DNA from: an uncultured Collinsella sp. | GTDB lineage: Bacteria; Actinomycetota; Coriobacteriia; Coriobacteriales; Coriobacteriaceae | DNA length: 41,705 bases | Direction of reading: 5' to 3' | Assembly: GCA_902476475.1 (NCBI GenBank) | Contig: CABSDO010000005.1 | Coordinates: 1 to 41,705, forward strand | Shown here: positions 33,211-41,705 of the stretch, one piece after another | Layout: every line of letters starts with the position of its first letter | Numbering within the stretch: the first letter of the stretch is position 1 | Notes under the pieces: generated by a model | The model's input: the letters and a program-made list of their open reading frames with translations, nothing else | Told to the model about the DNA's origin: nothing | Database searches by the model: none | Program-made: the position numbers and the translations under genes

Positions 33211-36200
33211 TTATGCCAGCAGGTCGACTACGTTGAAGTCGGCGTTGCTCTTGGCGATGACTTCGCGGCCGCCAAAGACGCAGGTGGGCGACTCGGCTGC
33301 GATGCGCGTCACGTCGGCGCCGAGCGAGCGCAGCTCACCGGGCGTGGCGGCGAGCATCTGGGCGCGACGCTCCTCGCGTGCGTGCGGATCGAGCCCGGCC
33401 AGGTAGGTCGTGTTGCGGCGCTTGGTGAGCGCGTACGGCTTCACCGGCGCGTCCATGCCGCTCACGCAGCTCACGATAAAGCCCTCAAAGGCGGCCTCGT
33501 CGGGCTCAAAGCTGCCAAGCCATGCACCCGCGCGCTCCACGCGCTCAATCGAAGGATCGATCGCCGGGTCGCGGTAGGTGTAGAACGCCGTCTGACGCTC
33601 GCCGGCTGTGCGGAATCCGCAGGCGTACGCACCGCCCTTCACGCGAATCTCGTTCCACAGGTAGTCGTAGGAGAGCGCGTTGGCAGCCACGGCCCAAGCG
33701 CCTGTCACGTCAATGCCCAGGCGACGCGGATCGCACGCACGCGCGGCAAAGCAGATGTCGCTGGGGATGACAAAAGCCTCGTGGCGGTCGCACGGCGTCG
33801 GCACCACGAGCGCGTCGCGGCCGGCATCGGCGCCGTCGCCAGCTCCCAGTCCCCCGCGGCGGCCCAGTACGCGTTAAAGTCCTCATCGCTGCCGGTAAAG
33901 CTCGCCAGGCAGCCGTCGGCCACAAAGATGCGGCCTGCCAGTTCGGCAAGCTTGGCGCGCAGGCCGTCCAGGCGCTCGTCAAAGTGGTCGAGCAAATCGC
34001 GCAGGAACAGGTAGAAGTCTACGCCCGAGAGCTGCTCACGCACCACGGCCGAAGGCGAGCTGTAGCTCATCGCGCGACCGAGCGCCGCCGAGTGGCCGTT
34101 GTTGATAAAGCCCTGCTCAAGCCCAATACGAATCTGCGTGAGCACGTCGCGCACGCGGTCGGCATCGGCGTCCGCCAGCAATGTGCTCGACCACACCTCG
34201 CGCGGTAGGCTCGCCAGCGCGTCGATCTTTTCGGACAGGGCGCCGGCGCTCACCAGCAAGTAGGGGCGCACGCCGTCCACTTCGGGCTGCGTCATGACCT
34301 CGGTCGTAAAGCTCAAAAAGCCCAGTTTGCCGGCAAGTAAATTGTCGAGCTCCTCGGCCGAATGCTCGCGTGTGGGCAGCTGCTTGAGCAGGCGGCAGAG
34401 CAGCGTCACATAGGGCAGATCCTCAAACGCGACGCAGCTCAGGTCGAAATACTGCATGGCGTAGGCCAGACGGTTGGTGGGGATGCCGTGGCGCAGGCAG
34501 GGGATGGGCGCGGTCGTGTCCACGACCAGCGGCGGCTCGGGGCGCGCCTCGCCAATGTCGGACACGCGCAGACGCGGCAGTGTGGCCTTGGCCTCGGGTG
34601 TGTCTTCCGCCTCCTGTGCGGCACGCAGTGCTGCCGTGCGCTCGACCACGTCGGCCAGCTCGGCATCGGTCATGGCGTCCCGCTTGGCTGCCAGCTCGGC
34701 GGCCTCGGCACCCTCCGAACCCTCGGTGGCGTCCACCGGCACCAGCTCGACCAGTGCCATGTGATCGTTCTGCAGCACCAGTTCGCGCAGCAGGTCCTCA
34801 AAATAGCTGCCGTCCAGCTCGCCACGCAGCTCCTCGTACACCGGGCCGTACTTGAGCGCCAGCGTCGCGGCGTCGTCATCGTAGAGCCAGGTGCTCAGCG
34901 CGTCGCACGCAATGGCCACGCCGTCGGCGATACCGTAGTCGCGCTGGCGCAGGTCGTATTCGTTGCTGCTGATGATGGCTTCCAGGCGCTCGCGCGTAAC
35001 GCCATGCTCGCATAGGTCGCGGCAGGCGTCCTGGAACACGCGGCGCAGCTCGCGCGCCACGCCAGGCTGCGCGTTTTGCAGCATGATGAGCTCGTAGGGC
35101 TGCAGGCTCTCGGCCGCGGTGTAGCTCGCCACGTTGCCGCCCAGGCCGGCGGACAGAATGGCCTTCTTAACCGGCGCTTCGTTGGAGCCCAGCAGCGCCT
35201 CGAACAGGATATCCGCTGCGATCGTGCGCTTGCGGTCGAGCGCGCTGCCCAGCACAAGGCCCAGGCCCACCAGGGCGTTCTCGGGCGTGGTAGCCATCTC
35301 GATGCGCTTGTACTCGCAGGTCACGGGCGCCTGCACGCCCAGCGGATTGGGCGCCAGCGTGGACGGGTCCTCGCCGGCGGCGACGGCAGCGTCCATGCGG
35401 CGGCTCGCGGCACTCGGCTGCGACAGATAGCGCTCGTCCAAAAAGGCCAGGGCGCGGTCCACGTCCAGGTCGCCGTAAAGCGTGATGTAGGAGTTGGAAG
35501 GATTGTAGTGGCGCGCGTGCGTGTCCAGGAACTGCTCGTAGGTGAGCGCGGGAATCGCGCGCGGGTCGCCACCGCTTTCGTGCGCATAGGCGGTGTCGGG
35601 ATAGAGCGCGGCGTTGACGGCGTCGTCCAACACGCTCATGGGATCGGACAGCGCACCCTTCATCTCGTTGAACACCACGCCGTTATAGCGCAGCGTGCCC
35701 TCGCGCAGTCTGGCGGCGCTGCCGTCGCCCTCGCCTTCGGCGCCCTGCGGCAGGTCCAGCTCGTAGTGCCAGCCCTCCTGCTCAAAAATGGTGGGCTTGG
35801 TATAGATGGCCGGGTTGAACACCGCGTCCAGGTACACGTCCATCAGGTTGTACAGATCCTGCTCGTTGGTGGTGGCAACGGGGTAGATGGTCTTGTCGGG
35901 GTAGGTCATGGCGTTGAGAAACGTCTGCATGGAGCTCTTGATCAGGTCGACAAACGGCTCCTTGACGGGAAACTTGGCCGACCCGCACAGTACCGAGTGC
36001 TCAAGAATATGGAACACGCCGGTGGAATCGGCCGGCGGCGTTTTAAAGCCAATGGCAAAGGCCTTGTTTTCGTCGTCACATGCCAGGTACAGCAGGCGAG
36101 CGCCCGATGCGGTGTGGCGCAGCACGTAGGCGTCCGAGTCGAGCTCGGGCACGGTCTCGCAGCGCTCGACGGCAAAACCGTGGCGGGTGGTGCCGGGCAC

Positions 36201-36248
36201 CAGCAGCGCGGCGGCAGCGGTGCGCGGGTCGGTTGAGGTGGTGGGCAT
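33211..36248 (-). pseudogene. M16-family metallopeptidase (PreP/insulinase type), frameshifted
   Basis: This is a zinc peptidase of the M16C type, which degrades peptides inside a two-half chamber. The start at 36248 is preceded by AAAGGAGA. The inverted zinc motif is His80-x2-Glu83-His84 (FHILEHSVLCG), followed by FPVKEPFVDLIKSSMQTFLNA and later family blocks such as YNPSNSYITLYGDLD. Near 33840 the frame breaks: after GDWEL the protein continues one frame over as GDGADAGRDALVVPTP and runs normally to the stop at 33211. The span is 3038 bases, one short of a multiple of three, so one base appears deleted, probably a C on the plus strand. The intact product would be about 1012 residues, normal for the family. 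The cause is either a recent mutation or a sequencing error. Confidence 0.85.
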
Positions 36249-36456
36249 ATGCAGTCTCCTTTGACGCCCCAGCGGGGGCGAATCGAGTCGAATCCCCGAG
36301 AGTATACCCATATGGGGCCGCGGCTCTGCGGCGAACTGAAGACGATGCCAGCGGATTGGGCATAGGTCCCGCGTGCCCGCCGCACGAGCGTGGAAAATTG
36401 GACACTCGCCAAACGAGAGTGGATATCCGGAAATCCTCGCTCGTCCATCACTCGCG

Positions 36457-36702
36457 TATCTCTCGTCCCTCATTCGTCACGAATACGAGAGATAACAGAA
36501 AGACGAGAGATAAATTTGAGAGATAACTGAGCAGCAAAGAGACGGGCAATCATGGTATTGTCTCAATACCGATTGTTCTACCAGCAAAAATATGTATAAA
36601 TGAAGCAAATGGTAGACATTCCACCTCTATCTATCTCTTATCTCTAAGCCGAGAGATAGAGAGATAAATGAGAGATAATTACGAGAGATAACTGAGAGAC
36701 GA
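36457..36702. repeat. Array of GAGAGATAA repeats upstream of the AlbA_2 gene
   Basis: Six perfect GAGAGATAA copies start at 36487, 36505, 36518, 36659, 36670 and 36683. A one-base variant lies at 36651 and a degenerate copy at 36694; inverted copies lie at 36457-36464 and 36632-36645. Spacing within clusters is 8-18 bases. Between the clusters lies the inverted repeat GGTATTG/CAATACC (36554-36570). The pattern suits a protein that binds many adjacent sites. Confidence 0.8.
36554..36570. promoter_or_regulatory. Inverted repeat between the two GAGAGATAA clusters
   Basis: GGTATTG and CAATACC are perfect reverse complements separated by TCT. It is a candidate operator or transcription-start element. 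A TATAAA-like hexamer (36595-36600) lies 25 bases further on. Confidence 0.4.
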
Positions 36703-36753
36703 GGGAAATCTATCCGCGGCATTCTCCGCAGGACCGAGCGAAAGGACGTGCAG

Positions 36754-38220
36754 ATGAACGAAAACGAGCTGACCGGTCTGCTTGAGTCTTTAAGGCGTAT
36801 GGGCTCGGATGATCTTAACGTCGAAGTGAAGGAGAGCGCCACGACGCTTTCTCGCGACGTGTGGGAAACGGTGAGCGCATTCGCGAACACTGCCGGCGGA
36901 ATCATCGTGCTCGGAGTGAGTGAGCGCGCAGGTTTTGTCCCGGTTGAGAACTTCGAGACCGAGAAAGTGCTCAACCAATTTGTGTCAGGCATGGGTGATG
37001 CGGGCGGTCGAGGAAAGCTGGCCAATCCGCCCAAATACACGATCGAGCGAGTGGAGCTTCAGGGCGTCATCGTTCTCGTCATTACGATTGAGGAGCTCGA
37101 TCCGTCGAGCAAGCCCTGCTATGTCATAGAGCGGGGCGCCCAGGGCGGCAGCTACAAGCGCATCGATGACAAAGATGTGCCGCTTTCATCGACCGAGGTG
37201 CTCGCATTGGCGTCATACGGTCGAGCGACTCCGAGCGATCGCGACGCGGTGGCGGGTGCGGGCGCGGACGATCTCGACGAGACGCTGGTCGACCGTACGA
37301 TAGATCGGGCTTTCTCGTTGACGCCCCGGGCAATGCGCGGCGCGCCGGACAAACAAACGAAGCTGGAGCGCCTAAATATCTTTGATTCCCAGGGCAATGT
37401 CACCAAGGCTGGACTCCTAGTTGTGGGCACCTACCCTCAGCAGTTCTATCCCAAGCTCTTCATTGACGTGGCTGTCCATGCGGGAACTCAGAAGGGCATG
37501 GCGGGGTCGCTGAGGTTCATGGACCGCACAATCTGTGAGGGAACGTTGGGCGAGATGATCTCGGATGCTGTCGCGGCCGTCGCCAAGAATTTGCGGCGAA
37601 CCTCGACCGTCCAAGGCGTCTCGCGTGTCGACTCGCTGGAGATTCCCGAGGAGGTTCTGCGCGAGGCAATCGCCAACGCCGTAATCCATCGAGAATACGG
37701 GGATCGGTTCTGTGGACAATCGATTGCCGTCGACGTTTTTGACGATCGTGTCGAGGTGACGAATCCTGGCGGCCTTTACGGGGGAAAGACTCGCGAGAAC
37801 TTGTTTGACGGCAGCTCCCGATGCCGTAACGCGACGCTTGTGAAGCTCATGTCGATTGTCCCGCTGCCGGATGGCGCAGGTTCGCCGGCTGAGGGCAATG
37901 GCTCGGGCATCCCGATGATGATCGATGCCATGCGCGCGCATGGTCTGGCCGAGCCCCTGTTCTGCCCGGGATTCGATCGGTTCAAGGTCGTACTTTACCG
38001 TTCAAAGATCGAGCCGGTCGATCATGGCGGGGGCTTAATTGTGACGGCACTCAAACACTACGGCGAGCTGGGGACGCGCGAGCTGGCAGAGCGCACAGGG
38101 CTCACAATTTCCCAGGTTAGGTCGCGCGTCAACGCGCTCATTGCTCAAGGCGAGCTTGAGCCCACGGCGCCGGCGACGAGCCGCAACCGCAAGTATCGAC
38201 TGTCGGAGTGCGTGGGATAG
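36754..38220 (+). CDS. AlbA_2 (Schlafen-like) / HATPase_c_4 / winged-helix regulator
   Basis: This 488-residue protein has three parts. Residues about 15-140 form an AlbA_2 domain (VEVKESATTLSRDVWETVSAFANTAGGIIVLGV). Residues about 295-390 form a GHKL ATPase-like domain of the HATPase_c_4 type (PEEVLREAIANAVIHREY, FDDRVEVTNPGGL). Residues about 420-485 form a winged helix (ALKHYGELGTRELAERTGLTISQVRSRVNALIAQGELE). Such proteins are usually called ATP-dependent DNA-binding or putative transcriptional regulators, and some stand near defence genes. The ATG at 36754 is preferred to the GTG at 36748 because GAAAGGA ends eight bases before it. The repeat array upstream may be its own binding region. 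Confidence 0.8.
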   Translation: MNENELTGLLESLRRMGSDDLNVEVKESATTLSRDVWETVSAFANTAGGIIVLGVSERAGFVPVENFETEKVLNQFVSGMGDAGGRGKLANPPKYTIERVELQGVIVLVITIEELDPSSKPCYVIERGAQGGSYKRIDDKDVPLSSTEVLALASYGRATPSDRDAVAGAGADDLDETLVDRTIDRAFSLTPRAMRGAPDKQTKLERLNIFDSQGNVTKAGLLVVGTYPQQFYPKLFIDVAVHAGTQKGMAGSLRFMDRTICEGTLGEMISDAVAAVAKNLRRTSTVQGVSRVDSLEIPEEVLREAIANAVIHREYGDRFCGQSIAVDVFDDRVEVTNPGGLYGGKTRENLFDGSSRCRNATLVKLMSIVPLPDGAGSPAEGNGSGIPMMIDAMRAHGLAEPLFCPGFDRFKVVLYRSKIEPVDHGGGLIVTALKHYGELGTRELAERTGLTISQVRSRVNALIAQGELEPTAPATSRNRKYRLSECVG

Positions 38221-38320
38221 ATGCGTTAGTGGACGAGGCGACCCAATAATCGACCCTCGATTGGCGTCCATTAAGGTAAAGCGGTTGTTGCCCAGTCGAC
38301 GGTGATGCTCAAGACTCGGC

Positions 38321-38812
38321 TTACGCCGGCATGGCCCCGAACCCGTCTATCAAGAACAGCCTAAGAACCAGCTTGATGACATTTCCCGGTTTGACTTCTG
38401 CCGCGTCAAAGACGTGGCGCTCGGCGAGCTCGCTACAGTATGCATAGATGTCGCGGATAAGGTCCGCGCCCGAGAGCGTAAACATGTAGCCTGCGTCCGA
38501 AAGCGCATTGGGCGCGGCAGGCAACTTGGCCATGTGACAGAACGTTTGCAGGTCGGGCGCCATAACGTTCTGGTAGTCGAGGTGGCCGTTGGCATCCTGC
38601 GCGGCAAGCTCCAATTGGCGCACAAAATCCAGCGCCGCCGCTAACACAAAGCTCGGCGTAGGCGCATTGACGTCCTGAGTGGTCGCCACAAGCCTGCCCG
38701 CCGCCTGCGTGACAAGCCAAGCGACCTCGCGCTGGCAACGCACGGCCTTGCGCGTAACCGGCTTGATGGACGAAGAAGAAACGCTCCCCTTAGGCGGATT
38801 CGAGGCAGCCAT
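38321..38812 (-). CDS. Hypothetical protein
   Basis: This 163-residue, mainly helical protein belongs to no family I recognise. A Ser/Lys-rich start (ASNPPKGSVSSSSIKPVTRK) is followed by Ala- and Leu-rich helices and a run of family-like spacing (LDFVRQLELAAQDANGHLDY, CHMAKLPAAPNAL, LSGADLIRDIYAYCSELAERH). No signal peptide or membrane segment is seen. GGGAGGG lies before the ATG at 38812. It is divergent from the HNH gene, with which it shares a 215-base upstream region. Confidence 0.6.
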   Translation of the reverse strand: MAASNPPKGSVSSSSIKPVTRKAVRCQREVAWLVTQAAGRLVATTQDVNAPTPSFVLAAALDFVRQLELAAQDANGHLDYQNVMAPDLQTFCHMAKLPAAPNALSDAGYMFTLSGADLIRDIYAYCSELAERHVFDAAEVKPGNVIKLVLRLFLIDGFGAMPA

Positions 38813-39027
38813 AAGACCCTCCCATGAACGACCCGGCCCAAAAAGCCCGGATGAAACACGTGCTACATCAGTATACAGGGAAGTGGGGTAGCGGGGTACA
38901 AGCGCGCCAGCGGCAAACCGAGAGCATCAACGATGTGCCGATCGCGGAATGAGATCTCGTAATAATTGACTCTCGGCCATATTATTGAGGGGCATGACTC
39001 GCGTTCGTATGGTTGTAGGTGCTGGCG

Positions 39028-40110
39028 ATGAACGACATTGACCTTGCTGTTCCGTTGATGGATGGACCAAGCTATGACCGCGCCTGCAGTCTCGTGCCTT
39101 CCGAATACGTTGAGGCATGGGAGTGGTTTCTGGGTGAGGAGCAGCGCGGCGGCGTTTGGACCAGCCTTCCGCACCGCACCAAGGAAGATAGCCCTCAGTA
39201 TCAGTACCGTTTGAGAATTGGCTCGGACTTCTTTCCCGTAACGCGGGATTCAGGGATCTTCTGGCCGGGCCAGGATCGGGTGAAGCAAGATCCCAATAAG
39301 ATCTTTGCGCTTTCGGTCCATAACTCTAAAAAGAGCTTCTACACCGATGTGCCTCCGCTCTATTTGGACGATGGTACGTGGGTCATTAAGTACTCGGTTC
39401 AAGCGCCGGGTACCGTTGGTTTTCGAGACCAGAATTACAACCGTAAAATGCTCAACTGCATGGAATGTGGCGTTCCAGTCGGAGTCATATTTGCAGCCGA
39501 GGTGGGCTACAAGGTGCTCGGCCTTGCATTTGTTGAACGGTTCGAGCCCGAAAACGGATGGTTTGTTCTGCACGGTCCTGTTCATAAAGGCGGACCGGAC
39601 CCTCGTTTTGCGCCCGACATGAGTTATCTGAAGCACATGCCCGTCGATATTGAGTTTGCCGGACAGGGTACGACCGACGACGAAAAGGTCCGCTATGCGT
39701 TAAGGCACGAGCGATTGGGGCAGCAATGGTTCCGCAAGCAGCTCGTTGCCGCCTATGATGGCCGTTGCGCGGTGTCGGACTGCGGCGTCAGCGAAGCTCT
39801 GGAGGCTGCACATATCGAGAATTACTCGGGACCCAAATCGCAGGTTGCCAGCAACGGCATTCTGCTTCGGCGCGATCTTCATTCCCTATTTGATGCTCAC
39901 CTGATTTCGTTTGAGCCTGTTTGCGGCGAATATCGGCTGTGCGGATCGTACCTGCTGGATAAGACCGACTACGTTTCCTTTGCGGGTGCGACGCTAAGGC
40001 AGCCGAATGAGCGTCAGTGGCGACCCAATACGGTGTTTCTTGAGGCCCATCGCATTGAGTTCGATCGCTCGGAAAAGAAGCGTGAAAAGGCGGGGCTTCT
40101 GCCGTATTAG
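39028..40110 (+). CDS. HNH endonuclease with an uncharacterised N-terminal domain
   Basis: This 360-residue protein has a C-terminal HNH nuclease domain (about residues 235-300): GRCAVSDCGVSEALEAAHIE gives two zinc-type Cys and His262, SNGILLRRDLHSLFD gives Asn276 and His285. The N-terminal 230 residues are unassigned; the order of strands around VIKYSVQAPGTVGFRDQ and FVERFEPENGWFVLHGP recalls reader domains of modification-dependent restriction enzymes, but I cannot name the family. A type IV-like restriction role is possible. The ATG at 39028 is chosen over a GTG at 39019; the ribosome binding site is weak (TAGGTG). Confidence 0.75.
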   Translation: MNDIDLAVPLMDGPSYDRACSLVPSEYVEAWEWFLGEEQRGGVWTSLPHRTKEDSPQYQYRLRIGSDFFPVTRDSGIFWPGQDRVKQDPNKIFALSVHNSKKSFYTDVPPLYLDDGTWVIKYSVQAPGTVGFRDQNYNRKMLNCMECGVPVGVIFAAEVGYKVLGLAFVERFEPENGWFVLHGPVHKGGPDPRFAPDMSYLKHMPVDIEFAGQGTTDDEKVRYALRHERLGQQWFRKQLVAAYDGRCAVSDCGVSEALEAAHIENYSGPKSQVASNGILLRRDLHSLFDAHLISFEPVCGEYRLCGSYLLDKTDYVSFAGATLRQPNERQWRPNTVFLEAHRIEFDRSEKKREKAGLLPY

Positions 40111-40232
40111 CGTATTTGGCTTTGGCATTCTTTGACGATCGTGTTGTTTGATCGGATCGCGTGGCGATGCAATCTCGCGCACGCCTGCCGGTGCATGCTC
40201 TTCCTGTTTTGTATAGCGAGAGGGGAGCGTGT

Positions 40233-40517
40233 ATGAGCTGGCGAGGCGATATTGCGATGGGGAAGTACGGAAAACTGCCGTGTGCCCTTATAGACAACAA
40301 TATGTTTCCGAGCGTAGAGGTTGATTGCGGGTCGTTTGTCGTCACCTGCCCTTGCCGCGGCTCGCAAATACCGTGTCTCGACATTCGGTTCATCGATGCG
40401 CGTGACAGACTCAGCGACGAAGTGAGAAAACAGACAGGCGTTCATATGCCGGTGTATCCGGAGAAATGCCCTGTTTGTGGCCTCGATATCGTGTATGGCG
40501 CCGGCGACGAGGGATAG
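40233..40517 (+). CDS. Small Cys-rich, zinc-ribbon-like protein
   Basis: This 94-residue protein has Cys pairs suited to a zinc ribbon: C-P-C in VTCPCRGSQIPC near the centre and C-P-V-C in PEKCPVCGLDI at the C-terminal end. No family is recognised. GAGAGGGGAG lies five bases before the ATG at 40233. It follows the HNH gene by 122 bases on the same strand and may belong to the same unit. It is convergent with the DUF5710 gene. Confidence 0.6.
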   Translation: MSWRGDIAMGKYGKLPCALIDNNMFPSVEVDCGSFVVTCPCRGSQIPCLDIRFIDARDRLSDEVRKQTGVHMPVYPEKCPVCGLDIVYGAGDEG

Positions 40518-40555
40518 GTGATGCGGAGGAGCTGGCTGTGAAGGCATCTCCGTCC

Positions 40556-41242
40556 CTACAAATAAACCCCCTCACCGAGTTGCCTGTGGAACTCGGCGTG
40601 ATGGTCGCGTGCCCAGGTAAAGAGCGCCTGGTCAAAGTCGGTACGCGCGGCCGGGACGCCAAAGACGCCGGCAACTTCGACGCGCACAAACTCCAGTGCC
40701 GGCAGCTTGTTGATGGCAGTGAGGGCAAACGGGGACGAGGGCTCCTCGAACAGATAGCGGCTGCCTTGCAGCGCGTCGCAACTGGTGCACGTGTTGCCGA
40801 GCGACGGGGCTTTGGAGGCTCGCGCGCCTACGGGCTTGTAGCCGCAGCGCTTATGAAGGTAGTCGCGGATCTCGCCCGGCACGCAGCCAAGAGCGGGCAC
40901 GATGGCGAGTGCGTTGGCGTTGGCCGTGTCGATGGCAATGTGCCCGGCTTCGTTGGGCGCGTGCGCGATGACGATGCTCTCGTCGTTATCGGCTTGATAG
41001 GGAATGCCGAAGGCCGCGACCGAGGTCTCTTTGTGACACTTCCAGCACTCGCGCTTGCCCAGTACTAGATATATATACGGCGCTGAGGGGTCGGATCGGT
41101 CAACACCGGGCAGCCACTCGGCAAAGGGCTCGGGGTTGACGCCGCTGGGTACATACCAGATTTTCTTGGTCCGGTCCCATTTGGCGCCCAGCGCCTTGGC
41201 TTCTTCTTTGTGCGAAAAGGGGACATCGAGCTCGGTGCGCAT
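40556..41242 (-). CDS. DUF5710-domain protein
   Basis: This 228-residue protein has an N-terminal DUF5710 domain (residues about 1-45): LDVPFSHKEEAKALGAKWDRTKKIWYVP. This short domain is often found beside DNA-processing or toprim-type domains. The middle contains one CWKCH motif and a C-x-x-C (NTCTSCDAL), which may bind zinc. The C-terminal part (FDQALFTWARDHHAEFHRQL) is helical. The ATG at 41242 follows AAGGAG; the frame extends upstream without similarity. The function is unknown. Confidence 0.7.
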   Translation of the reverse strand: MRTELDVPFSHKEEAKALGAKWDRTKKIWYVPSGVNPEPFAEWLPGVDRSDPSAPYIYLVLGKRECWKCHKETSVAAFGIPYQADNDESIVIAHAPNEAGHIAIDTANANALAIVPALGCVPGEIRDYLHKRCGYKPVGARASKAPSLGNTCTSCDALQGSRYLFEEPSSPFALTAINKLPALEFVRVEVAGVFGVPAARTDFDQALFTWARDHHAEFHRQLGEGVYL

Positions 41243-41637
41243 GGCGGCTCCTTGGTGCTGCAGGTGCAAGTGGCTCAAGGATACCGCAGGGCGCAGACAT
41301 CGCGGCGTTTTGCCGAGAAGTTGCGGTGCGGACTGATTGGTTATGCCGATGGATAGATCGGCAAGTAGATGGTCGGCTTTTGGCCAGTTGGGTGGCAACC
41401 TTGCCAAAAGCTTGACGGATTGCGGTTTAAGCATCGGCGAATGAACACTTTGGACGCACCACGGCGAAAAGCCGCCGGTCGTTTACCGGAAACTTAACAG
41501 GACCGCCGGCCGCCGCCGGCGTGCGTGCTAGCTTCGCGCCTTGAGGTACTTTATCGTTTCACATAACGCCGCATTGGCGTTGTTGGCGCACATTTGGGCG
41601 GTTGGAGTTGCCAGCTGATTTGGCGACATAAAACAAA
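41243..41637. other. Intergenic region with inverted repeats
   Basis: About 400 bases have no convincing gene. Besides the element at 41377-41416, a stretch at 41450-41521 is rich in CCGCCGG/CCGGCGG and could form competing GC-rich hairpins. Nothing else is recognised. Confidence 0.4.
41377..41416. repeat. Dispersed inverted-repeat element, copy 2
   Basis: CTTTTGGC (41377-41384) pairs with GCCAAAAG (41403-41410). GCCAAAAGCTTGAC at 41403-41416 is the exact reverse complement of 2923-2936, so this is the partner of the element at 2923. Confidence 0.5.
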
Positions 41638-41666
41638 ACAGCCCAGAGAGCATAGCCTCTGAGCTG
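41629..41666 (-). terminator. Rho-independent terminator after the minus-strand tRNA
   Basis: CAGCTCAGAG pairs with CTCTGGGCTG with one mismatch. On the minus strand TTTTGTTTTATG follows. It lies eight bases after the tRNA 3' end. Confidence 0.7.
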
Positions 41667-41674
41667 CGAACATT

Positions 41675-41705
41675 TGGTGGGCGTTAGAAGATTTGAACTT
41701 CTGAC
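41675..41705 (-). tRNA. Partial tRNA, 3' end only
   Basis: On the minus strand the last bases form a T arm AGAAG-TTCAAAT-CTTCT, the acceptor strand AACGCCC, discriminator A and CCA. The anticodon lies beyond the window edge, so the isotype cannot be read. Confidence 0.85.

Noticed and set aside
35076..36236. Plus-strand open frame of 386 codons opposite the M16 peptidase
   Set aside because: Its Gly/Val/His-rich composition mirrors the peptidase codons. No start signal or recognised domain is present.
36457..36702. GAGAGATAA array considered as a CRISPR array
   Set aside because: Repeats are only 9 bases, spacers vary from about 0 to 130 bases, some copies are inverted, and no cas genes are present.
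41675..41705. Phage or island attachment site at the window-end tRNA
   Set aside because: A tRNA 3' end is a common integration site, but no duplicate of this sequence and no integrase is seen in the window.

Overview
The window looks like a chromosome segment of a high-GC, anaerobic, gut-type Actinobacterium of the class Coriobacteriia, most like Collinsella. This is inferred from protein style and gene content, not from a database search. Supporting signs are rubrerythrin, an Rrf2 regulator, mannose-family PTS genes with GntR/UTRA regulators, a 2-hydroxyacid dehydrogenase of the LDH fold, and GC-rich genes with strong AGGAG-type ribosome binding sites.

Layout. 0-3.6 kb: tRNA-Asp, an Fe-S type Rrf2 regulator, an unusual MutY-like glycosylase, rubrerythrin, a repeat-rich gap and a small membrane protein. 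3.6-4.8 kb: a translationally coupled nucleotidyltransferase/HTH pair resembling a toxin-antitoxin module. 4.8-15.3 kb: a housekeeping block with rmuC, an ABC half-exporter, nth, mfd, a PAP2 phosphatase, a threonine-aldolase-type lyase and a GNAT acetyltransferase. 15.3-29.5 kb: a carbohydrate region with three GntR/UTRA regulators, a complete mannose-family PTS split into IIC-IID and IIA-IIB, a FrlC-like TIM-barrel epimerase, two FrlB/FraB-like SIS proteins and a HAD phosphatase; yitT and recQ are interleaved. 29.6-32.4 kb: an L-hydroxyacid dehydrogenase, metA and 5-formyl-THF cyclo-ligase. 32.4-33.2 kb: hicAB. 33.2-36.2 kb: a frameshifted M16 metallopeptidase. 36.4-38.2 kb: an array of GAGAGATAA repeats in front of an AlbA_2/ATPase/winged-helix protein. 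38.3-41.2 kb: a hypothetical protein, an HNH endonuclease, a zinc-ribbon protein and a DUF5710 protein. The window ends in the 3' part of a minus-strand tRNA.

How the genes may work together. The most coherent system is the PTS region. Both SIS proteins keep a Glu-x15-His pair matching the catalytic pair known from Amadori-product deglycases (FraB/FrlB), the TIM-barrel protein resembles fructoselysine epimerase FrlC, and GntR regulators accompany frl genes elsewhere. A 16-bp sequence in front of the GntR gene at 24.6 kb occurs as an exact reverse complement in front of the IIA-IIB genes. A second operator-like direct repeat lies between the GntR gene at 27.6 kb and the second SIS gene. I infer a PTS-fed route for fructoselysine, glucoselysine or a related glycated amine. 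The substrate is not proven.

Other signals worth attention are a dispersed hairpin family with the loop core GGGACAGGT, some copies of which supply stop codons of host genes; the GAGAGATAA array; a MutY-like protein with Glu at the catalytic Asp position and no Fe-S cysteines; and two long nested hairpins in gaps.
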